DNA of 27,854 bases from a virus. Location: the IMG/VR virus record IMGVR_UViG_3300021599_000584, positions 1-27,854 of that record; one strand, given 5' to 3'. Positions 15,868 to 23,575 of the stretch are shown here, in pieces. The first letter of the stretch is position 1. Each line of letters begins with the position of its first letter. Below the pieces are notes generated by a model. That model searched no databases and was not told the DNA's origin. It saw only the letters and a program-made list of their open reading frames with translations. Both the position numbers and the translations under genes were made by a program.

Positions 15868-16239
15868 ATGAGATTTGATGAGTTAAATGCCGATAATTAC
15901 TTAATGTTTGCCATTAAACATTATGAAAATCCTCAATCGGTTACGAAAGAGGATTTTGATGAAGATATGAAGAGATTCAAGTATCTTAAAAGATTACTTA
16001 GAAAATATTTGAAGGGTGGTGAACTAAGAACTCATCTAATCTTAAATCATATTATTATTCTTTTTAACGTCTTTGGTGATGCTACAATTCCATTAATGAT
16101 GTATAAATTGGAACGTGAATATTGGTCGTCACTAAAGACGTTCCTGGTTTTTCTTGATAGGTATCCAGAATATAATGATGGATCACTACATAATGTTGAT
16201 ATTGATATGGACATTTACAACGAACTAACTTCGGTATAA
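15868..16239 (+). CDS. Conserved-type phage protein of unknown function
   Basis: 123 aa, alpha-helical, with basic (KRFKYLKRLLRKYLKGG) and hydrophobic (ILNHIIILFNVFGDATIP) segments. The middle pattern LNHIIILFNVFG is one I associate with a small protein family found in T4-like phages, but I cannot name a function. It begins 17 nt after the Ig-like gene, with a weak ribosome site (AGAAG). No transmembrane helix is certain. Confidence 0.75.
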   Translation: MRFDELNADNYLMFAIKHYENPQSVTKEDFDEDMKRFKYLKRLLRKYLKGGELRTHLILNHIIILFNVFGDATIPLMMYKLEREYWSSLKTFLVFLDRYPEYNDGSLHNVDIDMDIYNELTSV

Positions 16240-16241
16240 CT

Positions 16242-16400
16242 ATGGAAGGTCAATCTAATCCCCCAACTAATTCTATTGGTCCTAATCAAGGTGCTGAAGT
16301 ATCTTTGCCCCCTTCCGTAGAACCAGGAAAACGTTTGAGACTTCGTAAGACTATCCAAAAAAGACTCAATAAAGAACTAGAAAAAATGAGGAGGGGATGA
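16242..16400 (+). CDS. 52-aa Pro-rich then basic small protein
   Basis: I read this ORF directly: it starts 2 nt after the preceding stop, and the TGA overlaps the next ATG. The first half is polar and Pro-rich (NPPTNSIGPNQGAEVSLPPS); the second half is a basic helix (KRLRLRKTIQKRLNKELEKM). The end of the gene supplies the AGGAGGGG ribosome site of the next gene, which suggests coupled translation. Function is unknown; it may be a partner of the coiled-coil membrane protein that follows. Confidence 0.6.
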   Translation: MEGQSNPPTNSIGPNQGAEVSLPPSVEPGKRLRLRKTIQKRLNKELEKMRRG

Positions 16401-16798
16401 TGCCATTTGGACTAGGAAGAGATTTAGATGTCTTAGAAGCAAAATTTCAAATATATGAAGATCTCTCTAAGGAGATGTTGGATAAACTAGAACGTGCCGT
16501 TGATAGAATTAGTGAGGGTAATCAGCAAGTTGCCCTTATTCTTGAACGACATGAAAATAGATTAGAACAAGTAGATAAAGCAGACGCAGCAATATTGGAA
16601 CTTATTAAAGCAATCAATAATAAACTAGAGAAACTAGAAAGAAAAGTAGAAGAACTTTCAAAGTTTCGTTGGGTGACTATGGGAGTTGCCACCACCGCAA
16701 TTATTGTCATGGGATCAGCATCATTTTTCGGCAACCTCTTGACAGTCGGCAAGTCTGGTGCTAATGTGAGTGGAGGAAATATCACACATACCAGATGA
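16400..16798 (+). CDS. Coiled-coil protein with a C-terminal membrane span
   Basis: 132 aa from the second of two adjacent ATGs (16397 and 16400); AGGAGG lies 5 nt before 16400, a better spacing. Residues 10-90 form a long amphipathic coiled coil (LDKLERAVDRISEGNQQ, NNKLEKLERKVEELSKF). One hydrophobic span follows (VTMGVATTAIIVMGSASFF), then a short polar tail. This layout resembles XhlA-type membrane-associated phage proteins and could serve lysis or membrane anchoring; the evidence is topology only. The stop overlaps the primase start (ATGA). Confidence 0.72.
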   Translation: MPFGLGRDLDVLEAKFQIYEDLSKEMLDKLERAVDRISEGNQQVALILERHENRLEQVDKADAAILELIKAINNKLEKLERKVEELSKFRWVTMGVATTAIIVMGSASFFGNLLTVGKSGANVSGGNITHTR

Positions 16799-17796
16799 AT
16801 TTTGTTGATGCGAAGTACGTTTCGTTACTTCAACCTCGTTTTGAAAAATTCGCAAAGAAAAAAGAGAATCTCTATAATCTTCGATGCCCTTATTGTGGTG
16901 ACTCACAAAAGCACAGGACTAAGGCACGAGGATATTTTTATGAACGAAAAGGTGACTACGTATATAAATGCCATAACTGTGGTGTAGGTAGAACACTTTC
17001 TAATTTCTTAAAGGAACATGCTGCAGATTTGCATTCTCAATACATCTTAGAAAGTTATAAAGAAACTTCGGTTGGTAAGGGAACCTATCGACCAGAACCG
17101 AAATTTACATTTGAAAAACCAAAGTTTCAACACAAAGAAGAAGGAATCATTCCTATAGACAAACTAAATAATGGACACCCAGCAGTTCAATATTTACTGT
17201 CACGAAAGATACCTCAAGAGAAATTCTCTGAGTTGTACTATGCAGAAAAATATAAGACTTGGGTAAATACACAAAAAGATACTTTCAAAGTAGTAGATCC
17301 TGATCATTCTAGGATTGTGATTCCACTAATATCAAATGGTGTTTGGTTTGGGTTTCAAGCACGTGCAATGAACCCTAGAAATCCACTGAGATATATTACA
17401 ACTATTTTGGATAGTGACCAACCAAAAATTTTTAATCTTGATGGTGTTAATTATGATGAACCTGTTTATGTAACAGAAGGACCAATTGATAGTCTATTTC
17501 TAGATAATGCAATTGCAATGGTTGGTGCAGATGTGGATTGGATGTTTGTTCTTGCTAACGAGTATACAGATTTTGTATTTGTATATGACAATGAACCAAG
17601 GAATCCACAAATTGTAAAACGTATGGAGACTATTATTGCTAGACAATATCCTATAGTTATTTGGCCAAAAACTATTAAAGAGAAGGATATTAATGAGATG
17701 GTTCTATCTGGACATGATGTTCAAAACGTGATAGAATCAAACACCTTTCAAGGTCTAGAAGCACAAATAAAACTCGCAGAATGGAAAAAGGTATGA
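16795..17796 (+). CDS. gp61: DNA primase gp61
   Basis: 333 aa, similar to T4 gp61 in length. The N-terminal zinc ribbon is complete: C31-x2-C34 (CPYCGDSQKH) and C59-x2-C62 (YKCHNCG). The TOPRIM catalytic part shows VYVTEGPIDSLFL (acidic Glu) and FVFVYDNEP (Asp), and KTIKEKDINEM follows. It makes RNA primers for lagging-strand synthesis and works with gp41. It overlaps the coiled-coil gene (ATGA) and ends over the start of nrdA, so the three genes are coupled. No defect is seen. Confidence 0.93.
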   Translation: MNFVDAKYVSLLQPRFEKFAKKKENLYNLRCPYCGDSQKHRTKARGYFYERKGDYVYKCHNCGVGRTLSNFLKEHAADLHSQYILESYKETSVGKGTYRPEPKFTFEKPKFQHKEEGIIPIDKLNNGHPAVQYLLSRKIPQEKFSELYYAEKYKTWVNTQKDTFKVVDPDHSRIVIPLISNGVWFGFQARAMNPRNPLRYITTILDSDQPKIFNLDGVNYDEPVYVTEGPIDSLFLDNAIAMVGADVDWMFVLANEYTDFVFVYDNEPRNPQIVKRMETIIARQYPIVIWPKTIKEKDINEMVLSGHDVQNVIESNTFQGLEAQIKLAEWKKV

Positions 17797-18665
17797 GCAA
17801 CGGTACAAAAGTTAAAAAAAGAAACGGTCAACTAGAGGGTCTGAATCTGGATAAGATTCATATTATGGTAGAACATGCTTGTGCAGATCTCTCTGGGGTT
17901 TCTGCTTCACAAGTAGAAATGCAATCTGGTATTCAATTTTACGATGGAATCACTACGGCAGAAATTCAAGAAATTTTGGTCAGATCAGCAAGTGATCTTA
18001 TTTCTCTTGACCATCCAAACTATCAGTTTGTTGCTGCTCGTCTTCTCCTGTTCGGTCTATATAAGCAAGTCTTTGGAGCTAATTGGAAAGTAGCATTCCC
18101 AGATGTTCATGATCATCTTACTGGTGGAGTCTCGTTGGGTATCTATGACTCAGAACTCCTTGGTAAATATTCTATGGATGAGTGGGATAAGATCAATACT
18201 TTTATTGATCATGATCGTGACTTTTTGTTCACATATGCAGGATTGCGTCAGGTTGTAGATAAATATCTTGTGCAGGATAGAAGCAATTCAAAAATTTATG
18301 AGACTCCTCAGTATGCATATATGCTTGTTTCAGCAACTATCTTTGCCGAATATCCTAAAGAGACACGTCTCACATATGTGAAGAAGTACTATGACGCAAT
18401 CAGCAAGCACAAGATCAACGTGCCCACTCCCATCCTCGCAGGAGTTAGGACACCACTTCGACAATTTGCGTCTTGTGTTCTTGTTGATAGTGATGACACC
18501 CTCGATAGCATCTTTACTAGTGACATGGCTATTGGTCGTTATGTTGCACAAAGGGCAGGAATCGGTATCAACGCAGGTCGAATCCGTGGTATCAACAGTA
18601 AGATCCGAGGGGGAGAAGTTACTCACACAGGTGTTATTCCATTCCATCCTAGTACTAAAAAATAA
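17793..18665 (+). CDS. nrdA: Ribonucleotide reductase class I large subunit NrdA, N-terminal part (frameshifted)
   Basis: 290 aa before a premature TAA. The ATP-cone (residues about 1-85, VKKRNGQLEGLNLDKIHI) and the start of the catalytic barrel are present, including the redox-active Cys in FASCVLVDSDDTLDSI and GIGINAGRIRGINSKIRGGE. The frame is correct through HTGVIPF (18644). It then loses register, and about 34 codons found in E. coli NrdA (the block with GGVRGGAAT) are absent before the ILVLKNNKG segment at 18646. The start is ATG 17793, overlapping the primase stop. Enzyme role: reduction of ribonucleoside diphosphates, with NrdB. Confidence 0.9.
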   Translation: MSNGTKVKKRNGQLEGLNLDKIHIMVEHACADLSGVSASQVEMQSGIQFYDGITTAEIQEILVRSASDLISLDHPNYQFVAARLLLFGLYKQVFGANWKVAFPDVHDHLTGGVSLGIYDSELLGKYSMDEWDKINTFIDHDRDFLFTYAGLRQVVDKYLVQDRSNSKIYETPQYAYMLVSATIFAEYPKETRLTYVKKYYDAISKHKINVPTPILAGVRTPLRQFASCVLVDSDDTLDSIFTSDMAIGRYVAQRAGIGINAGRIRGINSKIRGGEVTHTGVIPFHPSTKK

Positions 18666-19920
18666 TAAAGGAACCGAGGACAACCGTGTTCGTAAGTTAG
18701 ACTACAGTATCCAGATCAGCAAACTCTTCTATGAACGATTCATCCGTAACGAAGACATCTCACTCTTCTCCCCTCATGACGTTCCAGGTCTGTCTGATGC
18801 TTTTGGTCTTGCTGGATTTGACGAACTATATCTGGTTTACGAACGAGATCAGTCTATTCCAAGAAAGACTATCAATGCTCAAGAACTCATTCTGGACCTC
18901 CTGAAAGAACGTGCCGAGACTGGTCGCATCTATATCATGAACATCGACCACTGTAATGAGCATTCTTCTTTCAAGGATAAAGTTTGGATGAGCAACCTCT
19001 GCCAAGAGATTACTCTTCCCACCAAACCCCTCCAGCATATCGATGACCCAGAAGGTGAGATTGCCCTGTGTATTCTCTCTGCTGTTAACGTTGGTAAACT
19101 TAAGAACCTTGATGAACTAGAAGATCTTTGTGATCTCTCTGTTCGTGGTCTAGATGCACTGATTGATTATCAAGAGTATCCTGTAATTGCAGCAGAAAAT
19201 TCTACAAAGAATCGTCGTTCTCTTGGTATTGGATATATTGGTCTTGCACACTATCTTGCTCGTCATGGTGAGCACTATGATGATCCTCAAGCATGGAAAC
19301 TAGTTCATGATCTTACTGAAGCATTTCAGTATTATCTACTAAAATCATCCAATGAACTTGCTAAAGAGAAGGGTGCTTGTGGTTACTTTGATCGCACAAA
19401 GTATTCTGATGGTATTCTTCCAATCGACACCTACAAAAAAGATGTAGACGAAATCGTACCTAACGAGTTGAAATATGATTGGGAAACACTTAGAGCATCC
19501 ATCCTGGCTCACGGTCTCAGGAACTCAACACTGTCCGCACAAATGCCATCGGAGAGCAGTTCCGTTGTGTCAAATGCAACAAACGGAACTCTTAAGAACA
19601 ATTATACGTTACTCTGGGATATGCCTAGCAATACTGGCTACATTAACATTGTTGCTGTTATGCAAAAGTTCTTCGATCAAGCGATTTCTGGAAACTGGTC
19701 GTATAATCCAGAGAATTATGCCGATAATGAAGTTCCTACTTCGGTAATGGCACAAGATTTTCTGAATACATATAAGTACGGTTGGAAAACCTCTTACTAT
19801 CAAAATACATATGATGCTAAGAAGGATGCTGATTCTGACACCAATGAAGAGAAACTAAAAGCATTGCTTGATGATTTGAGTTTGGCAGGTGAAGAAGATT
19901 GTGATTCATGTAAAGTTTAA
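18646..19920 (+). pseudogene. nrdA: NrdA C-terminal part, in a different frame
   Basis: 424 codons from ILVLKNNKGTEDNR to the end. Catalytic residues are visible: SNLCQE (Asn, thiyl-radical Cys and Glu), the second redox Cys in GEIALCILSAVN, the paired Tyr in SYYQNTYD, and the C-terminal Cys pair DCDSCKV that accepts electrons from thioredoxin or glutaredoxin. A second gap is seen at about 19587: NATNG is followed by TLKNNYTLLW, whereas E. coli has about 26 additional residues between these blocks. That gap keeps the frame. There is no plausible start codon for this fragment alone; an open frame to 18391 is a shadow of the first part. Confidence 0.88.
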
Positions 19921-19931
19921 GGGAGAAATCA

Positions 19932-21074
19932 ATGGTAGAAGGTATGACAGTTTTCAATACTGAAAAGGTTGAGACTAAGAAACAACCCATGTTCTTTGGT
20001 GCTCCCTTGGGAGTTCAACGTTATGATGGATTTAAATATCCTGTATTTGATAAACTTACGGAGACACAAACTGCATATTTCTGGAGACCCCAGGAGGTCT
20101 CCCTCCAAAAGGATCGTGCTGATTATCAACAACTACGTTCTGAACAGAAGCATATCTTTACTTCTAATCTGAAGTATCAGATTCTGCTTGATTCTGTTCA
20201 GGGTCGTGGTCCAGGAATTGCATTTATTCCATATTGCTCTCTTCCTGAACTGGAAGCATGTATGGAAGTGTGGGGATTCATGGAAATGATTCACTCACGT
20301 TCTTACACATACATCATCAAAAATGTTTACTCTGATCCTAGTGAGGTGTTTGATAAAATTTTAGATGATGAAAATATTTTGAGAAGAGCAAAAAGTGTAA
20401 CGAAAGCATATGATGAATTCATTCGTGCTGCACAAGATTACTCTTCTGGAAATCAGTGGCAACATCAATTAGAAGGTGTTCCTGCTGCTAAAGAAACTTT
20501 GTACGAATTGAAGAGGAAACTCTATCGTGCAATCATGAATGTTAACATCTTAGAGGGGATTAGGTTCTATGTTTCGTTTGCTTGCAGCTTTGCGTTTGGT
20601 GAACTCAAACTCATGGAAGGATCAGCTAAAATTATCTCTCTCATCGCAAGAGACGAAAGCCAGCATCTTGTCATCACACAAAATATTATCAAGAACTGGA
20701 ATAACGGGGATGACCCAGACATGCACCAAATTGCTCAAGAAGAGCAAGAAAACGTTTATCAAATGTTTAGAGAAACTGTAGATGAAGAAAAAGCATGGGC
20801 AGAATATCTATTCAAAGACGGATCTATGATTGGTCTGAATGATAAACTACTTGGTCAATATGTTGAATGGGTTGCCAACCGTCGTATGAAGGCAATTGGA
20901 TTAAAACCAATTTATGATGTACCTCAAAATAATAATCCTCTTCCATGGACCGAGCATTGGTTGAATTCTAAGATGATGCAGAATGCTCCTCAAGAAACTG
21001 AGATCGAATCTTATGTTATTGGTGGGATTAAACAAGACGTAAAAACTGATACATTTGCAGGATTTAAACTATGA
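19932..21074 (+). CDS. nrdB: Ribonucleotide reductase class I small subunit NrdB
   Basis: 380 aa, full length and intact. Iron ligands can be traced: the Glu in SLPELEACMEVWGF and MEMIHSRSY (E and H), the Glu in NILEGIRFYVSFAC, and E/H in ARDESQHLVI. The C-terminal tail (VIGGIKQDVKTDTFAGFKL) is the NrdA-binding peptide. It houses the di-iron tyrosyl-radical cofactor for class Ia reduction. GGGAG lies 9 nt ahead of the ATG, 11 nt after the nrdA stop. It ends in an ATGA overlap with the lysozyme gene. Confidence 0.95.
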   Translation: MVEGMTVFNTEKVETKKQPMFFGAPLGVQRYDGFKYPVFDKLTETQTAYFWRPQEVSLQKDRADYQQLRSEQKHIFTSNLKYQILLDSVQGRGPGIAFIPYCSLPELEACMEVWGFMEMIHSRSYTYIIKNVYSDPSEVFDKILDDENILRRAKSVTKAYDEFIRAAQDYSSGNQWQHQLEGVPAAKETLYELKRKLYRAIMNVNILEGIRFYVSFACSFAFGELKLMEGSAKIISLIARDESQHLVITQNIIKNWNNGDDPDMHQIAQEEQENVYQMFRETVDEEKAWAEYLFKDGSMIGLNDKLLGQYVEWVANRRMKAIGLKPIYDVPQNNNPLPWTEHWLNSKMMQNAPQETEIESYVIGGIKQDVKTDTFAGFKL

Positions 21075-21661
21075 CTGTACCCGCACCAGGACTATCCATC
21101 ATTAAACAATTTGAAGGATGTCATTTAAAAGCATATCCAGATCCTCTTTCTGGTGGGTTGCCAATCACAATTGGTTGGGGAACTACCCGTAAGAAAGATG
21201 GATCTCCATTTAAATTGGGTGATACAATCACCCAACAAGAAGCAGATGATTTACTCATCTCACAATGTGAAACTCAATTCATTCCAGCACTAAAGAAAAT
21301 TCCACACTGGAGTGAAATGACACCAGAGCAGCAAGGTGCTATCCTAAGTTTTGCTTATAACTTAGGTGCAGGATTTTATGGTGATAGAAGTAATTTCAAT
21401 TCTATCACTACTGCACTTTCGTCCAAAGCAAACTGGAAGGATGTACCTGCTGCTCTTTATAAGTATAGGAACCCAGGCACGAATGTTGAGGCAGGATTGG
21501 CTCGACGCAGAACTGCTGAGGGTGAATTATGGAAGAAAGGTTTAGCAAACTCAACAAACGTAACACCACAAAAGGAGTTTAAAATGTCTAAGTACTACTT
21601 AATTTCTTTAAGTTTTATGATGAAAATAATGCCAACCATGTTGCTGCAGTTGGTCTATTAG
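21071..21661 (+). CDS. GH24-type lysozyme (T4 lysozyme family), reading on into the next gene
   Basis: The muramidase domain covers residues 1-165. FEGCHLKAYPDPL and ITIGWGTT carry the catalytic Glu, Asp and Thr pattern of GH24. TPEQQGAILSFAYNLGAG is the usual central block, and NPGTNVEAGLARRRTAEGEL is the family's C-terminal signature. It cleaves peptidoglycan glycan strands. No stop follows the domain: the frame runs through a Thr/Asn linker (NSTNVTPQKEFK) directly into the ATG of the C39 peptidase in the same frame and ends at 21661 only because of a one-base frameshift. The intended product may thus be a lysozyme-peptidase fusion. Confidence 0.88.
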   Translation: MTVPAPGLSIIKQFEGCHLKAYPDPLSGGLPITIGWGTTRKKDGSPFKLGDTITQQEADDLLISQCETQFIPALKKIPHWSEMTPEQQGAILSFAYNLGAGFYGDRSNFNSITTALSSKANWKDVPAALYKYRNPGTNVEAGLARRRTAEGELWKKGLANSTNVTPQKEFKMSKYYLISLSFMMKIMPTMLLQLVY

Positions 21662-22437
21662 AAGCATCGATTCCTGAGCACCTCAAGCAAGATTCCCCAT
21701 GGGTGGTTGCTTATCGTGGAGGCAATGCTGCAGGTGGTCCTGTGGATCTCCACAAGTTCTTTGAGTTCTTCTCAGAACGCAATGCAGGGCACGTGGAGGG
21801 GGTCAGTCTGCTAGAGGAAGCAATGCGTCAGACGGACCCCGACTGCCTCGTAGACGACGGTGCAGGTGGTGCTCAGGATGCTGCATGGATCGAGAAGTAC
21901 CGTAGCAAGCCACCCATCCCACCTATCCTAGCAGTACCATACTTTAACCAGGTGGATAACTATCGTGATGCCCATAGAACATGCAACTCATCCTCATGTG
22001 CAATGTGCCTTGAGTTCCTCAAGCCAGGTACTCTCAAGGGTGCTAAGGGTGATGATGCGTATGTCACGAAGGTATTTGCGATTGGTGATACTACTGACCA
22101 TTCGGTTCAGACGAAGGTTCTTGCGTCGTATGGTATCAAGTCCCATTTCTCATACAATCTTTCTTTTGCTGATCTGGATAAGTCCCTTGCTGCTGGTAAG
22201 CCCGTGGTTATTGGTATTCTCCACCGTGGTTCTCTTAGTGCTCCTACTGGTGGACACATGTGTGTAGTTATCGGTAAGAAGGGTGATGGATATGTCGTGA
22301 ATGATCCCTATGGTTCATGCAACGATGGTTATACTGGTCCTGTAACTAACGGTAAAGGTGCTGTATACAGCAGAGCAATGCTCAAAGCACGTTGGTGTCC
22401 TGGTGGCAACGACGGCTGGGGCAGAATCTTTGACTGA
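21584..22437 (+). pseudogene. C39-like cysteine peptidase, frameshifted near 21601
   Basis: Starts at ATG 21584 with AAGGAG upstream. The first residues (MSKYYL) are in the lysozyme frame. The rest (NFFKFYDENNANHVAAVGLL, then IPEHLKQDSPWVVAYRGG) continues in another frame, so one base is missing at about 21601. The C-terminal domain is a papain-like C39-type peptidase: the Cys in RTCNSSSCAM, the His in GGHMCVVIG, and the Asp in VVNDPYG. With the lysozyme upstream it could cleave peptidoglycan peptides. Without the frame defect the protein would be about 284 aa. Codon use is GC-rich compared with the rest of the window. Confidence 0.8.
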
Positions 22438-22442
22438 TTCTT

Positions 22443-22673
22443 ATGGCAGAACCTAGTTATTACTTGTGGTTATTAGTATTTGGAATCTTTGCATACATTT
22501 GTATCATGGATTCCAATGTAATTAAATTCATACACTTAGTTCTCCAGTTGATTCGGATTAATATTATCCGTTTCTTCTGGGGGAATAAGATGCGGATTGG
22601 TTTGGAGATTTCTAGATGGAAGATGAAGAGAGATATGGAAAAGTTTATCAAAGAACAGAATAAAGATAAATAA
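22443..22673 (+). CDS. Small membrane protein next to the lysis genes
   Basis: 76 aa. One strong N-terminal transmembrane span (YYLWLLVFGIFAYICIM), a second hydrophobic stretch (VIKFIHLVLQLIRINIIRFF), then a charged tail (RWKMKRDMEKFIKEQNKDK). It follows the cell-wall enzyme genes by 5 nt, which would suit a holin or other lysis membrane factor; this rests on position and topology only. No good ribosome site is seen. It ends just before a terminator. Confidence 0.65.
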   Translation: MAEPSYYLWLLVFGIFAYICIMDSNVIKFIHLVLQLIRINIIRFFWGNKMRIGLEISRWKMKRDMEKFIKEQNKDK

Positions 22674-22691
22674 TAGTATATCGTCGGCGCA

Positions 22692-22732
22692 GGTTGTCAG
22701 GTGACAAAGACCACTTGACAACCCCTTTTTTT
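22692..22732 (+). terminator. Terminator ending the nrd-lysis gene run
   Basis: GGTTGTCAGGTG / CACTTGACAACC, a 12-bp stem with one G-T pair and an 8-nt loop, followed by CC and seven T. Its 3' arm contains TTGACA, the -35 of the next promoter. Confidence 0.85.
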
Positions 22733-22743
22733 ATCTGTAGAAT
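22715..22743 (+). promoter_or_regulatory. Sigma70-type promoter sharing the terminator's 3' arm
   Basis: TTGACA (22715-22720), exactly 17 nt, TAGAAT (22738-22743). It drives the 22787 gene and is probably an early promoter read by host RNA polymerase. Confidence 0.75.
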
Positions 22744-22786
22744 CAACCATGTGGAGGGTTGAGAGACATACTAAGGAGTTATAGAG

Positions 22787-23221
22787 ATGGTAGATAAGGA
22801 AAATCCTTGGATGTATAATTCAGAAGTTTTTGAATCGGATCACATTCAAGATTATTTTGGTTTTGTTTATCATATACACTGCCGTTCAACTGGTAGGTCT
22901 TACATTGGTAGAAAATATTTCTGGAGTTTCAAGACACCGAAAGGAAAATCTAGAAAGGTTAAATCAGAGTCTGACTGGAAAAAGTATTATGGATCCTGTC
23001 CAGAACTTAAAGCAGACATTAACGTTTGGGGAAAAACATCCTGCGACAGAAGAATACTTAGCCTCCATAAAACAAAAGGACAATGTAACTTTGAAGAAAC
23101 AAAACAACTCTTCTTAAATAATGTTCTGACAGAAGCCTTGACAGATGGGACCCCTGCCTACTATAATTCCAACATCCTCGGCAGGTACATGAGGAAGGAT
23201 TACTTCAATCCAACCCCTTGA
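22787..23221 (+). CDS. GIY-YIG-like putative endonuclease
   Basis: 144 aa. YFGFVYHIHCRSTGRSYIGRKYF matches the layout of a GIY-YIG core (a Tyr strand, about ten residues, then YIG with a following Arg). A Glu in CNFEETKQLFLNNV and the YYNSNILGRY Asn block are in the order expected for the metal-binding and C-terminal parts. Such nucleases often act in homing or host DNA damage; here it may be a stand-alone free endonuclease. AAGGAG upstream, its own sigma70 promoter, and the first gene after a terminator. Confidence 0.65.
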   Translation: MVDKENPWMYNSEVFESDHIQDYFGFVYHIHCRSTGRSYIGRKYFWSFKTPKGKSRKVKSESDWKKYYGSCPELKADINVWGKTSCDRRILSLHKTKGQCNFEETKQLFLNNVLTEALTDGTPAYYNSNILGRYMRKDYFNPTP

Positions 23222-23247
23222 CACCACCCCCCTGGATGCTATATACT
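23218..23247 (+). promoter_or_regulatory. Sigma70-type promoter for the small gene and tRNA-Arg
   Basis: TTGACA (23218-23223), 18 nt, TATACT (23242-23247). The -35 overlaps the stop of the preceding gene. It reads into 23276-23434 and tRNA-Arg. Confidence 0.7.
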
Positions 23248-23275
23248 TACAAGGTAAGCAACGGAGGAAACGACG

Positions 23276-23501
<226 letters not shown>

Positions 23502-23502
23502 T

Positions 23503-23517
23503 AGTCTCGGACAGACT
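23503..23517 (+). repeat. Hairpin AGTCT-CGGAC-AGACT, unit 1 of a tandem pair
   Basis: A 5-bp stem with loop CGGAC. Together with a TGTGCCCTGGT element 19 nt downstream of the repeat's first base, it recurs at 23557. The imperfect 30-nt direct repeat (23504-23533 and 23558-23587) has a period of 54 nt. Confidence 0.7.
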
Positions 23518-23556
23518 ATAAGTGTGCCCTGGTGGAGTCAAATCCCTAATTATGCC

Positions 23557-23571
23557 CGTCTCGGACAGACG
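23557..23571 (+). repeat. Hairpin CGTCT-CGGAC-AGACG, unit 2 of a tandem pair
   Basis: Same loop and inner stem as unit 1, but the closing A-T pair has become C-G, a compensatory change that keeps the hairpin. Followed by TGTGCCCTGGT at 23577-23587, as in unit 1. Confidence 0.7.
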
Positions 23572-23575
23572 TTAA

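Noticed and set aside
18620-18670. Natural split of NrdA into two genes
   Set aside because: The second part has no start with a ribosome site, and a catalytic-domain block is absent from both parts.
22665-22672. GATAAATA as a late promoter at the end of the 22443 gene
   Set aside because: A terminator follows within 20 nt, so no product could be made.
22749-22784. 11-codon leader peptide before the GIY-YIG-like gene
   Set aside because: Too short to support, and its ATG lies at the predicted transcript start.
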